DNA of 21,086 nt from Flavobacteriaceae bacterium (GTDB lineage: Bacteria; Bacteroidota; Bacteroidia; Flavobacteriales; Flavobacteriaceae): positions 1 through 21,086 of the forward strand of contig JAURFJ010000011.1 in assembly GCA_030834365.1 (NCBI GenBank), in the 5' to 3' direction. The notes below the pieces were generated by a model that made no database searches, was not told where the DNA came from, and saw only the letters and a list, made by a program, of their open reading frames with translations. The position numbers were made by a program, and so were the translations under genes. Each line of letters opens with the position of its first letter. Position 1 is the stretch's first letter. Positions 1 through 7,705 of the stretch are shown here, piece after piece.

Positions 1-327
1 GATCGTATACGTATTCATAAGCGTCAGCGGATTGGTCGGAGACTTCACTGCATCCATTTCACAATTGGCAGCCTGATCGTCATGAGTGTGCTGATCAAAA
101 TTGTGGTGAATCCCTAGGCTATATGAAGCGAGCGCTAAATTGTCTGAAACCCTGGCGCGAAAAGTGTAGGTTTGTCCGCGCCGCAATACGGCACATGCTT
201 GCGGAAAACCTTGAGCATAATTCACCGTTATTGTCGGCTTTTCTTCGTCTAGCGTCTCCGTATCGGTGCACGAGGCAAGCAGGGTCATTAAACCGATTAC
301 CGTAAGCAAATTGAAAAATAGTTTCAT
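1..327 (-). CDS. DUF4625-type lipoprotein, 3' part beyond the window
   Basis: The first 109 codons are present and the reading frame stays open to base 1, so the gene is cut by the window edge. The protein starts with a lipoprotein signal peptide whose lipobox (LLASC) puts the acylated cysteine at residue 20. The mature part begins TDTETLDEE, an acidic stretch, and contains a His/Asp cluster (HHNFDQHTHDD, about residues 74-83). The layout and the end of the visible part resemble DUF4625 lipoproteins of Bacteroidota, often found beside TonB-dependent receptors. It is the last visible gene of the metal operon and a paralogue-like neighbour of the gene at 379-915, 51 nt away, with a hairpin in the gap. 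A metal-binding surface or periplasmic role is inferred from the His cluster and context only. An overlapping open frame at 119-370 is a shadow. Confidence 0.8.
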   Translation of the reverse strand, partial: MKLFFNLLTVIGLMTLLASCTDTETLDEEKPTITVNYAQGFPQACAVLRRGQTYTFRARVSDNLALASYSLGIHHNFDQHTHDDQAANCEMDAVKSPTNPLTLMNTYTI

Positions 328-339
328 AAAGTAAAAGTA

Positions 340-368
340 GCCACATGCCCAGAGAAAAGGCGTGTGGC
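340..368. repeat. Intercistronic hairpin between the two DUF4625 genes
   Basis: The arms gccacatgcc (340-349) and ggcgtgtggc (359-368) form a 10-position stem around a 9-nt loop. In minus-strand RNA one position is a C/A mismatch. The distal arm ends 12 nt before the ATG at 327, and the proximal arm starts 10 nt after the stop of the upstream gene. The following TACTTTTACTTT is too weak to call a terminator. RNA stabilisation, processing or control of the downstream start are all possible. Confidence 0.55.
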
Positions 369-378
369 ATACGTTAAA

Positions 379-915
379 TTAAACGGTTTCTTCGTCGTCG
401 ACTATATTTACATCGACCTCTGCCACCGTGCTGTTACCAGCTTCATCAGTCACGGTTAGCTTCACGTGATACTCCCCTGAGGGTATGTTCGCAGGAACCA
501 TGATGTCTTCATGAAATTCAGGGTTAAGCACGAGGTATTTTGGGTCGGCATAGACCTGCTCAAAGTCCCATTCAACCTGACCCGATGCGGCTACCAAATC
601 GTGTCCGTGAATCTCCAAGGTGATACTACTGACTCGAACTTGAGCCAAAATATCGGCTCCGACATGCATGCCCTCACCTTTATGAACCACACCTTCATCT
701 CCATGATCGTGATCATCGTTTTCAAGGTCTTCATCTCCATGTTCATCATATGCGCCACCGACTTCGAAGTTAGAAATCACCGGAGCCCCAACAACAACAT
801 CGTCGTCATCATCTGAGCACGATTGCAATACAAAGGCCGCAAGGGCAAAAAGCAGTAAAGATTTAAAAAGTGTTTTCTTAGCTGTATAGTTTGTTGTTCT
901 ATTCATGTTAAACAT
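379..915 (-). CDS. DUF4625 lipoprotein with His/Asp-rich insert, probably surface exposed
   Basis: The 178-residue protein has an N-terminal signal peptide ending in the lipobox LQSC (Cys33). This is followed at once by SDDDDD, which matches the acidic export signal described for surface lipoproteins of Flavobacterium and Capnocytophaga. A low-complexity region at about residues 53-78 is rich in His, Asp and Glu (DEHGDED, DDHDHGDEG), suited to metal binding. The C-terminal half has an Ig-like beta pattern ending in LTVTDEAGNS, typical of DUF4625. Its ATG overlaps the receptor stop codon in a TAATG junction, so the two are translationally coupled. A second ATG at codon 4 is an alternative start. 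I infer a role as a metal-capturing partner of the receptor; the family has no established biochemical function that I know of. Confidence 0.85.
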   Translation of the reverse strand: MFNMNRTTNYTAKKTLFKSLLLFALAAFVLQSCSDDDDDVVVGAPVISNFEVGGAYDEHGDEDLENDDHDHGDEGVVHKGEGMHVGADILAQVRVSSITLEIHGHDLVAASGQVEWDFEQVYADPKYLVLNPEFHEDIMVPANIPSGEYHVKLTVTDEAGNSTVAEVDVNIVDDEETV

Positions 916-3278
916 TATATCGGTAGATTTAGCGCAATGGCGATATTTCTTCCGGGTTCAGGAACATCAATGAGCCTGTAAAAGCTCGTATGATCAAAAA
1001 ATTGAGTATTGAGCACATTGTTCACCTTTAAACGCAGTCGTGCCGGCTCAGCCGTAGCGTTCCATTTGAATTGGGTATTTAGCGACAGATTGAGCAGCTG
1101 ATAGCCGGGTGTTTTCTCTTCGGGCGGAACAATACGGTTTTGAGCCGCCGTGTGGCGCAAATCGGCCATGAGATGCATCTCCTTAACGAACCACACGCGA
1201 TGCAGGGTTTGACTTAGTGAAATCAAACCCGATAGAGGGGGGTTAAACGGCAAGGTAAATCCCTGTTTTGGCCCGCTAGTCTGCTCGGCATAGACGTATT
1301 CGATTGACGCATCAACACGCAGGTCTGCCGTGAGGTTGTCCCCTATCCAGGCCTCTCCTCCGAAGCGTATGGCCCTAGTCTGCATGTACTGATAAATCTG
1401 CAGGGTTTGGTAATACTCAGTGGTCGGATTCAGATAAATGAAATTGTCGAAATAGTTAAAAAACGGACTTAAACCCAACACAAAAGAGCCCTTCGCGTGA
1501 TCGATGTCTAAATCAATCTGATACGACTCTTCAGAGTCGAGATCAATGGCTCCACGTTCGAATCGGTACATGTGGTAATTGACCCCGTCTGAGGCAAGCT
1601 CGTTTGCTAAAGGCATTCTAAAACTCTTTCCGAGATTCACTTTAAAAGTGGTAAAGTTTGCCCTGTAACTCATTCCGACCGAAGCGCTGAAATTTCCAAA
1701 ATCGAGTGTTCTGTTTCGCGCACGTTGAGTGAACACATAAGAGGTGGTCTGATCAGGGTTGTTAACCACCAATCGATACCAATCGAAATGCTCTTCGGTT
1801 TGAATGAGCCCCCAATCGTATCTAAGTCCTCCTTGAACGTGAAGGTCTTCGTTCACTCTGTAGTGATCGAAGGCAAAAACGCCCGCTGTGAATCGCGTAT
1901 AGGCAGGTATCAAAAATCCCCATCCACCTATCTGATTCTTCTGAAGCTCGGTATTGAGGCCCATAGATACGTCGTGATCGGCGTCGGGCTTAAAGGTGTC
2001 TTGTGCATTTAATGAAAACGTGTTTTTGGTGAACACGCGTTCTCTAGTGTTAGGCGGAACGGGCATATATCCATGTGCCACCGCTTCAGAATGTTCTTCT
2101 CGCTGATTATTCTGATACCCCAGGTCGAACTGAAGGGTGTGCGCCTTTTTATAAAGCGTAGTGTTGTGAATTAATTTGAAATGATTCACTTGGTGAAACG
2201 GCAAGTCAACGTCGCGATCTGATCGGTCGTAATCGATGTTCGAGGTTCGCACCTCTAGACCATGGGCATTGGCAAAAAATCCGTTCTGGGCGTTGACGTT
2301 GCTGATCAGGGTCTCCGACTTAATGTCGTCTTTGACGTATCCTAGACTAAAACTGGCATTGGCCTCACTACCTGCTGTGTTTCTGAGCTGATTTTCAAAA
2401 AGCTCAAATACATAACTCTCGTAATTAATGCGGTCGGTCGGAACCCGGTAATCGCCATAGTCGCGATAAGTCATTCTCCCGCGATAGTACCACTGTTCAC
2501 CCCTGCCCTGGAAGCCCGCAGATACACTCACCAAATCATTATTGGTCTCTGAAGCCAAATTGACCTCAGCTCCAAACGATTGAGCGGCCGGAATTTTCGG
2601 CGGACGTATATCTACAATCCCACCAATGGCATCAGAGCCGTATAGCAATGAAGCTGGGCCCTTGATGATCTGAAGGTCTTCAACCGCATACTGATCAATT
2701 TCAAGACCGTGGTCGTTACCCCATTGCTGGGCCTCGTGTTTGATTCCATTTTGCACCACCGAAACCCGATTGAAACCCAAACCGCGAATGACGGGTTTTG
2801 ATTGACCTGATCCGATGGTAATGGTACTCACCCCAGGGATCTTTTTAAGGGTCTGCATGAGGCTGTTTTCTCTATTGTTCTCTAAAAATGCCTTAGAGAC
2901 ACCCACTGAAATGGCCGACAATTCTTGGGCCTTTTGCTGCGGAGTCTTTCCGAACAGCTCTACCTCGTCTAGACTAGTCACCTCAGGCTCGAGTGCAATA
3001 AGAAGCAACTCGTCTGCATCTCGCGGATCGAATGTAACTAGCGCATCTGCATAACCGACATAGGTGACCGAAAATCGGTACACCCGCTGCGCTGGCACCT
3101 CTAACGAGAAAGCCCCGTTCGCATCAGACACAGCAGCGCTTCTGACCCCAACGATATTGACACCTTCTAAAGGTTGCTGAGTCATTCGATCAACCACCAG
3201 CCCGCGAATCGTAAACGATTCTTGAGCGGTTAACGGCAAACTAAGCCCAAAAAATAGCAATAGAATAAACGCCTTCAT
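915..3278 (-). CDS. TonB-dependent outer-membrane receptor, probable metal (copper/zinc-type) substrate
   Basis: The 787-residue protein carries a signal peptide (residues 1 to about 19, ending LTAQ), a carboxypeptidase-D regulatory-like beta-sandwich (about 22-110), a plug domain (about 115-235, with the LKKIPGV and IKGPASLLYGSDAIGG signatures) and a 22-strand-type barrel to the C terminus. The plug segment QQWGNDHG (Trp186, Asp189, His190) places His/Asp residues where metal-related receptors of Bacteroidota carry them. It should import or capture a ligand across the outer membrane using TonB energy. It sits inside an efflux operon, downstream of a small CxxCH protein (71-nt gap) and overlapping the DUF4625 gene by 1 nt. 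Substrate is inferred from context and the plug His/Asp; a chelated or peptide-bound copper species is as possible as free zinc or copper. ATG start at 3278 fits the signal peptide. Confidence 0.9.
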   Translation of the reverse strand: MKAFILLLFFGLSLPLTAQESFTIRGLVVDRMTQQPLEGVNIVGVRSAAVSDANGAFSLEVPAQRVYRFSVTYVGYADALVTFDPRDADELLLIALEPEVTSLDEVELFGKTPQQKAQELSAISVGVSKAFLENNRENSLMQTLKKIPGVSTITIGSGQSKPVIRGLGFNRVSVVQNGIKHEAQQWGNDHGLEIDQYAVEDLQIIKGPASLLYGSDAIGGIVDIRPPKIPAAQSFGAEVNLASETNNDLVSVSAGFQGRGEQWYYRGRMTYRDYGDYRVPTDRINYESYVFELFENQLRNTAGSEANASFSLGYVKDDIKSETLISNVNAQNGFFANAHGLEVRTSNIDYDRSDRDVDLPFHQVNHFKLIHNTTLYKKAHTLQFDLGYQNNQREEHSEAVAHGYMPVPPNTRERVFTKNTFSLNAQDTFKPDADHDVSMGLNTELQKNQIGGWGFLIPAYTRFTAGVFAFDHYRVNEDLHVQGGLRYDWGLIQTEEHFDWYRLVVNNPDQTTSYVFTQRARNRTLDFGNFSASVGMSYRANFTTFKVNLGKSFRMPLANELASDGVNYHMYRFERGAIDLDSEESYQIDLDIDHAKGSFVLGLSPFFNYFDNFIYLNPTTEYYQTLQIYQYMQTRAIRFGGEAWIGDNLTADLRVDASIEYVYAEQTSGPKQGFTLPFNPPLSGLISLSQTLHRVWFVKEMHLMADLRHTAAQNRIVPPEEKTPGYQLLNLSLNTQFKWNATAEPARLRLKVNNVLNTQFFDHTSFYRLIDVPEPGRNIAIALNLPI

Positions 3279-3285
3279 GCTTCAA

Positions 3286-3353
3286 TTAATTACTACAAAA
3301 TACGCATCAGACCCACCACACTAGAAGAATGGGCTGAAGTAAAAAGTAATTAA
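3286..3353 (-). promoter_or_regulatory. Inverted repeat bridging the upstream stop codon and the receptor start
   Basis: In minus-strand RNA the arm TTAATTACT (3353-3345) contains the TAA stop of the 101-residue gene. The perfectly complementary AGTAATTAA (3294-3286) ends 7 nt before the receptor ATG at 3278. The loop is 50 nt. The arms are 9 bp and AT-rich, so stability is modest. Pairing would cover the ribosome-binding region of the receptor, and a ribosome at the upstream stop would open it. The motif TACAAAATA (3294-3302, plus strand) lies at the arm border and recurs upstream of the first operon gene. Confidence 0.4.
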
Positions 3354-3655
3354 ATGAAAGGTGGGGGTCGCGAGAAGAGAACGCTTGAACAGGTATCAGA
3401 AATGCGTTGATAGGCGTAAGCCGTGCTAATTTCTTTCTGAAGAATCAGGGTATTGGTATACAGAAAAGAGGTGTCAGCATCCGCTGAAATAGATGCATGC
3501 TGAACATCTGCCGTGATAATATGACAGATTTCACACTGGTCAGCCGCCGACTGATCGCTTTGATGCGTAAGCACGTGCAAGCCCAGCAGTTTGATGGCCA
3601 AAAACAGCCCTGCAAAAGTCAATAAAGCCCAGCGCATGTTGCGATTCAATAGCAT
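3350..3655 (-). CDS. Small membrane-anchored Cys/His protein ending in PPP
   Basis: This 101-residue protein has one hydrophobic segment (about residues 8-28), so it is probably anchored or secreted. After it come His27, His31 and a CEICH motif (Cys41, Cys44, His45), then an unassigned stretch, Cys89 and the terminal sequence SRPPPFI. CxxCH can bind a metal or, less likely as a single isolated motif, heme c. I do not recognise a characterised family; small proteins of this type occur beside heavy-metal genes in Bacteroidota. It lies between the CusB gene (26 nt downstream of its stop) and the TonB receptor, and resembles the 11519-11908 product in having a membrane segment, Cys/His sites and C-terminal PPP. 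PPP within two residues of the end is a potential ribosome-pausing site. An internal ATG at codon 7 is an alternative start. Confidence 0.7.
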   Translation of the reverse strand: MLLNRNMRWALLTFAGLFLAIKLLGLHVLTHQSDQSAADQCEICHIITADVQHASISADADTSFLYTNTLILQKEISTAYAYQRISDTCSSVLFSRPPPFI

Positions 3656-3681
3656 AGCCTTAAAGATACTAAAAAGAGTGG

Positions 3682-5415
3682 TTATAAAGATAACACCTCA
3701 ACCACACTTCCGCAGGTCAACATTGCGTCGCCGTAATACGGATTGCGAATTTCGGCCTCAGTACTTATCCACTTTGCACCAAGATTATTATTGGCCATTG
3801 GGCAGAACTGCACATATAGGGTCTCTTCGGTCGATTTGCCATGTGATGCCCAAGCGATTAGCTGCTCAGAAAGAGCTATGAAAGCATCACGCTGTAGCTC
3901 AATGGAAACGGCTTCTGAGATGCGCTGAAATCCGTACACCAGAGCCTCTATCGAACTGGAGATGTCGCTCTGTCCCTGAAGCGAGCTCAACTTGGTAAGC
4001 GCTGCGGTTGCAGATTGACTAGCGCCATTTACATCAGAGGCCACCAGCGCATTCTTTAGAGATAGGTAAATCGGTAATAGATCAGCAATTAGCCTGTTTT
4101 CTGACTCAGAAAATACAGCTGAACTATTGTAGGTGTCGCCGTGATCGTGAGTGCCTGGCATAGGCTTACCAACTTGAGCGTTCATCATAGAAGGTTGCCC
4201 TTTTAGCTGTGCAGAGGCATCGATGACAAAAGCCCCGTTAACCACCACGCGATCGCCTGCTTGAAGACCTGATAGAACTTCATAGTAATTATCTGATCGT
4301 CTACCAATTTTAACGGTCGTCAACTGGTAATTAGGCTTAGTGGAATCGGGCTGCACGTAAACCACAGAACGCTCACCCGTCCAGAGTACAGCCGAAGACG
4401 GAACCATAAGGGCCTCTTCACGTCTAGTTGAGCCGACATCTATGCGCGCCTTTACAAACATACCCGGCTTGAGCAGCTCTTTGGTGTTTCTCAACTCGGC
4501 ACGCACACGGGTGACCCTTGATCTACTATTTAGTATCGGGTCAATAAAGGTAACGGTTGCATCGAACTCCTCGGCCTTAAGGGCCTCAATCGAAATACGC
4601 ATAGGCTGACCTAACTCAAAGCGGTCTATTTGCTGTTCGTAAGCATCAAAAATTAACCATACCGTTGAGAGGTCTGCCAATTCAAAAAGGGGCATTCCAG
4701 CTTTAAGGTAGTCGCCCTCCTTGACATTTACCTTGAGCACTGTTGCAGCAGACTCCGCGTAGATCGAGAATTGGGCTCGAGGCTTTTCACTAGCTTCAAT
4801 TTGATCGATAAAATTTTCGGATAGCTTCATGTACCTCAGCTTGTTGCGAACGGCTTCGTACCATTCTGGTTGCTCATCTTTGAGCTTGGCCGCGGTTAAC
4901 AGCTCTTGTTGGGCCTGCAATAGAGAAGCTGAATACACTCTCGCCAGTTCTTGACCCTTTCGCACATACTGCCCATCAGAACTGACCAGTAGGTGTTCGA
5001 TGCGCATATCAAATTGTGCGATTTGGTTCGTTTTGCGCTCTTCATTAACCTCAATAGTTCCAGAGAGCTGTTGAGTGCTTTTAGACTGCTTGGATGCACT
5101 TAAAACCACTGTTTGTATCTGTGCTAAGGCCTGAGCATTATCACTTAAACCAACAACCGCAGATTGATCGGTGTTTGCCGCTATAGTCTCTGCGGGTATA
5201 AGTGCCATTCCACAAATCGGACAACTACCAGGGTCAGGCTGATTAATTTGCGGATGCATAGAGCAGGTGTAGCTCACCCCTTCTTGATGTGCATGCACCC
5301 CATCAGATGTGGATTCAGGATTAGCTGAACCCCCATTAATCAAATAGCCCAAACCGAGCCCTATAATGAGAGCTCCGAGAACCGCTACCAGCCATACATT
5401 TCGTTTCGTGTTCAT
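3682..5415 (-). CDS. cusB: CusB-type RND efflux periplasmic adaptor with heavy-metal-binding and DUF3347 domains
   Basis: The 577-residue protein is the membrane-fusion subunit linking CusA to the outer-membrane factor. Residues about 8-27 form an N-terminal membrane anchor. A heavy-metal-binding domain follows (YTCSMHP with Cys51, Met53, His54; CPICGM with Cys65, Cys68, Met70), then barrel-sandwich/lipoyl and beta-barrel segments typical of HlyD/CusB proteins (about 100-400). A His-containing linker (THDHGD) leads to a C-terminal DUF3347 domain (about 430-577) recognisable from FCPMANN, the NPYYGDAML segment and TCG near the end. DUF3347 adds Cys and Met that could ligate Cu(I). Standard E. 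coli CusB (about 400 residues) lacks this C-terminal extension, but the fused form is common in Bacteroidota. The ATG overlaps the PepSY stop codon (ATGA), indicating translational coupling. Confidence 0.93.
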   Translation of the reverse strand: MNTKRNVWLVAVLGALIIGLGLGYLINGGSANPESTSDGVHAHQEGVSYTCSMHPQINQPDPGSCPICGMALIPAETIAANTDQSAVVGLSDNAQALAQIQTVVLSASKQSKSTQQLSGTIEVNEERKTNQIAQFDMRIEHLLVSSDGQYVRKGQELARVYSASLLQAQQELLTAAKLKDEQPEWYEAVRNKLRYMKLSENFIDQIEASEKPRAQFSIYAESAATVLKVNVKEGDYLKAGMPLFELADLSTVWLIFDAYEQQIDRFELGQPMRISIEALKAEEFDATVTFIDPILNSRSRVTRVRAELRNTKELLKPGMFVKARIDVGSTRREEALMVPSSAVLWTGERSVVYVQPDSTKPNYQLTTVKIGRRSDNYYEVLSGLQAGDRVVVNGAFVIDASAQLKGQPSMMNAQVGKPMPGTHDHGDTYNSSAVFSESENRLIADLLPIYLSLKNALVASDVNGASQSATAALTKLSSLQGQSDISSSIEALVYGFQRISEAVSIELQRDAFIALSEQLIAWASHGKSTEETLYVQFCPMANNNLGAKWISTEAEIRNPYYGDAMLTCGSVVEVLSL

Positions 5416-6113
5416 TCTATCTTATTTTTTTTAAGTTTTCTAAGGGTCGGCGAAGAAACGGCCCACAGCAAAAAGCCGCTCATCACCGTAATTAGGCCGA
5501 GCAGCGAGAAGGCCCTGAGCAGTGTCGTATTAAAATCATCTCTGGTTTCGTAATCCATGGTATGGGTCATCCACAAAAAATCGAACCACCTCCAGTCACG
5601 ATGTCTCACCGTCTGAAAAGAACCATCTCTCAATGCCACGTAGGCCGTGATCTGCTCGCTCGAATCATACGAAATCACATATGCAGGTAAACTTTTACCC
5701 CTATACTCGTGGTGCTCATCGGCTTCTTCGAGCAACATAATCGCAGAAACCTTCAGGTCATCTCGCATATTTTTCTTAGCTACGGCCAACGCCTCTTCAG
5801 CGGTAATACTCGATTTTAATACTCCACTGGTAGCGTGAATGAGCTGGCTGTCGTTTACCCAGAAGTAGGGCTCATCGGCAATTTCTCTGAGTTCTAGTGA
5901 ATAGACCGCCTCTCCAAAATCACCTAGTCCTTTCAAGTCAGAGAAAACTTTGGGCTCTCGTATCTTTTTAAAGTGATCTCCGTGAATTTCATCAATATCG
6001 GTCCAGCTAAAATAGAGTCCGCTTATCGTCCACATTAGAAATTGCAAACCCAGAAAAATTCCGAGATACCTATGCACTTTTCTAATGCGCAGTGAGGTTT
6101 TTCTGTTTATCAT
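5412..6113 (-). CDS. PepSY-domain inner-membrane protein
   Basis: The 233-residue protein has two membrane helices, about residues 16-36 and 199-219, flanking a periplasmic domain that contains a PepSY-like region (about 80-165, with AEEALAVAKKNM and a later DGSFQTVRHRDWRW). His14 near helix 1 (HRYLG) and the HTMDY segment before helix 2 recall PepSY_TM proteins that handle electrons or heme, but those usually have four helices, so the reductase role is unproven here. The gene is embedded in the metal operon: 15 nt after the metal-binding lipoprotein and overlapping cusB by 4 nt (ATGA). Possible roles are periplasmic metal or redox control, or assisting the efflux complex. The domain call is good; the function is unknown. 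Confidence 0.85.
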   Translation of the reverse strand: MINRKTSLRIRKVHRYLGIFLGLQFLMWTISGLYFSWTDIDEIHGDHFKKIREPKVFSDLKGLGDFGEAVYSLELREIADEPYFWVNDSQLIHATSGVLKSSITAEEALAVAKKNMRDDLKVSAIMLLEEADEHHEYRGKSLPAYVISYDSSEQITAYVALRDGSFQTVRHRDWRWFDFLWMTHTMDYETRDDFNTTLLRAFSLLGLITVMSGFLLWAVSSPTLRKLKKNKIE

Positions 6114-6128
6114 TTATGAAACAGTTTT

Positions 6129-6467
6129 TTAGTGCGTGTGGTTGGCATCGTGTTCAGCAGACTCCTTAAAATCTTCGTTTAGTACATAGGTCATTCCACA
6201 TACTGGGCATTTTCCTTCTGAGTCGCTACCACTTCCTTCACAATGCATAGGGCAAATGTATTTAGAGGTATACTCAGGGCCGTCTTTAACCATCGTATCA
6301 CCAAGATTAGACTGCATGGCATGACCTTCGTGCTGCATCTGTTCTTCAGTGGACGCGGCTGTCTCCGTATCGGCATCAGCATTCTTTTTTGAGGCGTTAC
6401 CGCAAGAGGTTAAGGCCAATACAAGCAATAGTAATGCAGGTTTCGAAAAAAATAAAGGTGTTTTCAT
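6129..6467 (-). CDS. Heavy-metal-binding-domain lipoprotein
   Basis: The 112-residue protein has a lipoprotein signal (lipobox LTSC, Cys22) and a charged linker containing MQHEGHAMQ. A heavy-metal-binding domain has YICPMHC (Cys72, Met74, His75, Cys76) and CPVCGM (Cys87, Cys90, Met92), and the tail is HDANHTH. The domain is the same type as in the adaptor at residues 50-73, so the two could pass or share periplasmic metal. The cysteine is not followed by the acidic export signal of the DUF4625 neighbour, so a periplasm-facing anchor is likelier. I chose the ATG at 6467, 11 nt after the TolC stop, because the frame open to 6578 would add 37 residues overlapping the TolC gene and bury the signal peptide. 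It may act as a metal reservoir or chaperone. Confidence 0.88.
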   Translation of the reverse strand: MKTPLFFSKPALLLLVLALTSCGNASKKNADADTETAASTEEQMQHEGHAMQSNLGDTMVKDGPEYTSKYICPMHCEGSGSDSEGKCPVCGMTYVLNEDFKESAEHDANHTH

Positions 6468-6478
6468 GAAATAAATAA

Positions 6479-7705
6479 TTAAGGGTGAATTAAATAATTG
6501 ATTAACGCATATTGAGAATAGCACTGCACCGTGGCGTCGACAAGTCGCAGCTGCATAGTAAGTTGTAACTCTTTCCATTCGACTAGCTTTTCAAAAGCAA
6601 GGCTGTTGGCTGCAAATTGAGATAAGAGCAAGGTTTCGGTTTGCTCTATTCGCATTAAACTTTCTGACTGTAACTCAAAGCTGAGTTGGGCTTCCTTTAA
6701 TCGAGCAAAGGCCCTAGAATAGGTGTCTTCTAGGACATTTATTCGCTGTTGTTTTTGAAGGTCTATGCGTTCTTGCTTTAATTTATTCTGAGCCGAGACT
6801 GAACTATACTTCTTGCTAAACACCGGAATAGACAACGATACCCTTGGCATTAAGATGTCTTTACCGTTGTCGTCAAACACAAGATCTGGGCGCTGTTCTA
6901 CTGTTAAAAAGTCAACACCAACAGCCAGATTTGGAAGCCGCTCTTTCTGGTTTAGCGCTTCGGCCTGGGTCACTGATGCGAATAGCTTGTCGAACTTTAC
7001 AAGCTCGGGGTTATTAGAAAAATCAGGGGTCTCCGGTAAATCAACTTTAGGAAGTGGTAGGCTATCCACTACGACCAGTTCGGCTTGGGCTTCTCGATTC
7101 AACAGGTTATTAAACGCACTGCGCTCCGCGGCCAGTTGGTGCTCTAGTGTCAGCTTTTTTTGCTTAAGATCGATCAGTCGAATCTCGAGCTTGAGCATAT
7201 CTGAAAGCGACGCTTTTGAGGCCTCAATGGCTGAAAGCAAACGCTCTTGGTTGAGCGCTACCCATTTGATTTGAGACTCTATTATGCGGGTCTTTGCTTG
7301 CAGGCTGTATAAGGTGTAATAAGCCTGGGCTACCGATAGGGCGAGTTTTCGTTTAGCAATGCTAAACTCAACAAATTCATTATCGGCCAACGAAGTGGCG
7401 TAGCGCTGTCGTGCAGATAGGGTTCCGAACCAAGGAAGCATCTGAGTAACTGCAAAGCGAGCGGTTTGGGCGCCAGTGCGCGTCTCGGGTTCACTGGCAA
7501 AATAGCCAAACCCTAAATCGAGGTTAGGCAAGCCACTGACCTCTTCTACTCGCTCTAACGCCAGCCGGTAGTTCAGCTCAAAGGCTTGAATCTCTGGATT
7601 GTTATCAGCGGCTAGCTGCAAATAGTCTTCTAGCGTCTGGCTCTGAGCTTTAGGCACTCCAAAAACGAGGGCGATAAAGGCAAAAAATAAAGTCTTAACG
7701 TTCAT
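6479..7705 (-). CDS. TolC-family outer-membrane efflux protein (CusC-like)
   Basis: The 408-residue protein begins with a signal peptide (about residues 1-22, ending KAQSQ) followed by the TolC/OEP repeat pattern: long amphipathic helices rich in Ala, Leu, Gln and Glu in two halves. Segments such as TLEDYLQLAADNNPEI, at the start of the mature protein, are typical of the family. It should form the outer-membrane and periplasmic channel of the Cus-type tripartite pump. No lipobox is seen, unlike E. coli CusC. The ATG overlaps the end of cusA by 11 nt, so expression is coupled to the pump, and the metal-binding lipoprotein follows 11 nt after its stop. Length is near the usual 410-460 residues. 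Confidence 0.93.
   Translation of the reverse strand: MNVKTLFFAFIALVFGVPKAQSQTLEDYLQLAADNNPEIQAFELNYRLALERVEEVSGLPNLDLGFGYFASEPETRTGAQTARFAVTQMLPWFGTLSARQRYATSLADNEFVEFSIAKRKLALSVAQAYYTLYSLQAKTRIIESQIKWVALNQERLLSAIEASKASLSDMLKLEIRLIDLKQKKLTLEHQLAAERSAFNNLLNREAQAELVVVDSLPLPKVDLPETPDFSNNPELVKFDKLFASVTQAEALNQKERLPNLAVGVDFLTVEQRPDLVFDDNGKDILMPRVSLSIPVFSKKYSSVSAQNKLKQERIDLQKQQRINVLEDTYSRAFARLKEAQLSFELQSESLMRIEQTETLLLSQFAANSLAFEKLVEWKELQLTMQLRLVDATVQCYSQYALINYLIHP

Noticed and set aside
119..370. Open frame of 83 codons on the minus strand
   Set aside because: It overlaps the DUF4625 lipoprotein gene (327 to the window edge) in another frame; the latter has a clear lipobox and family pattern.
6129..6578. 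Longer form of the metal-binding lipoprotein
   Set aside because: The extra 37 residues overlap the TolC gene and precede a complete lipoprotein signal that starts at 6467.
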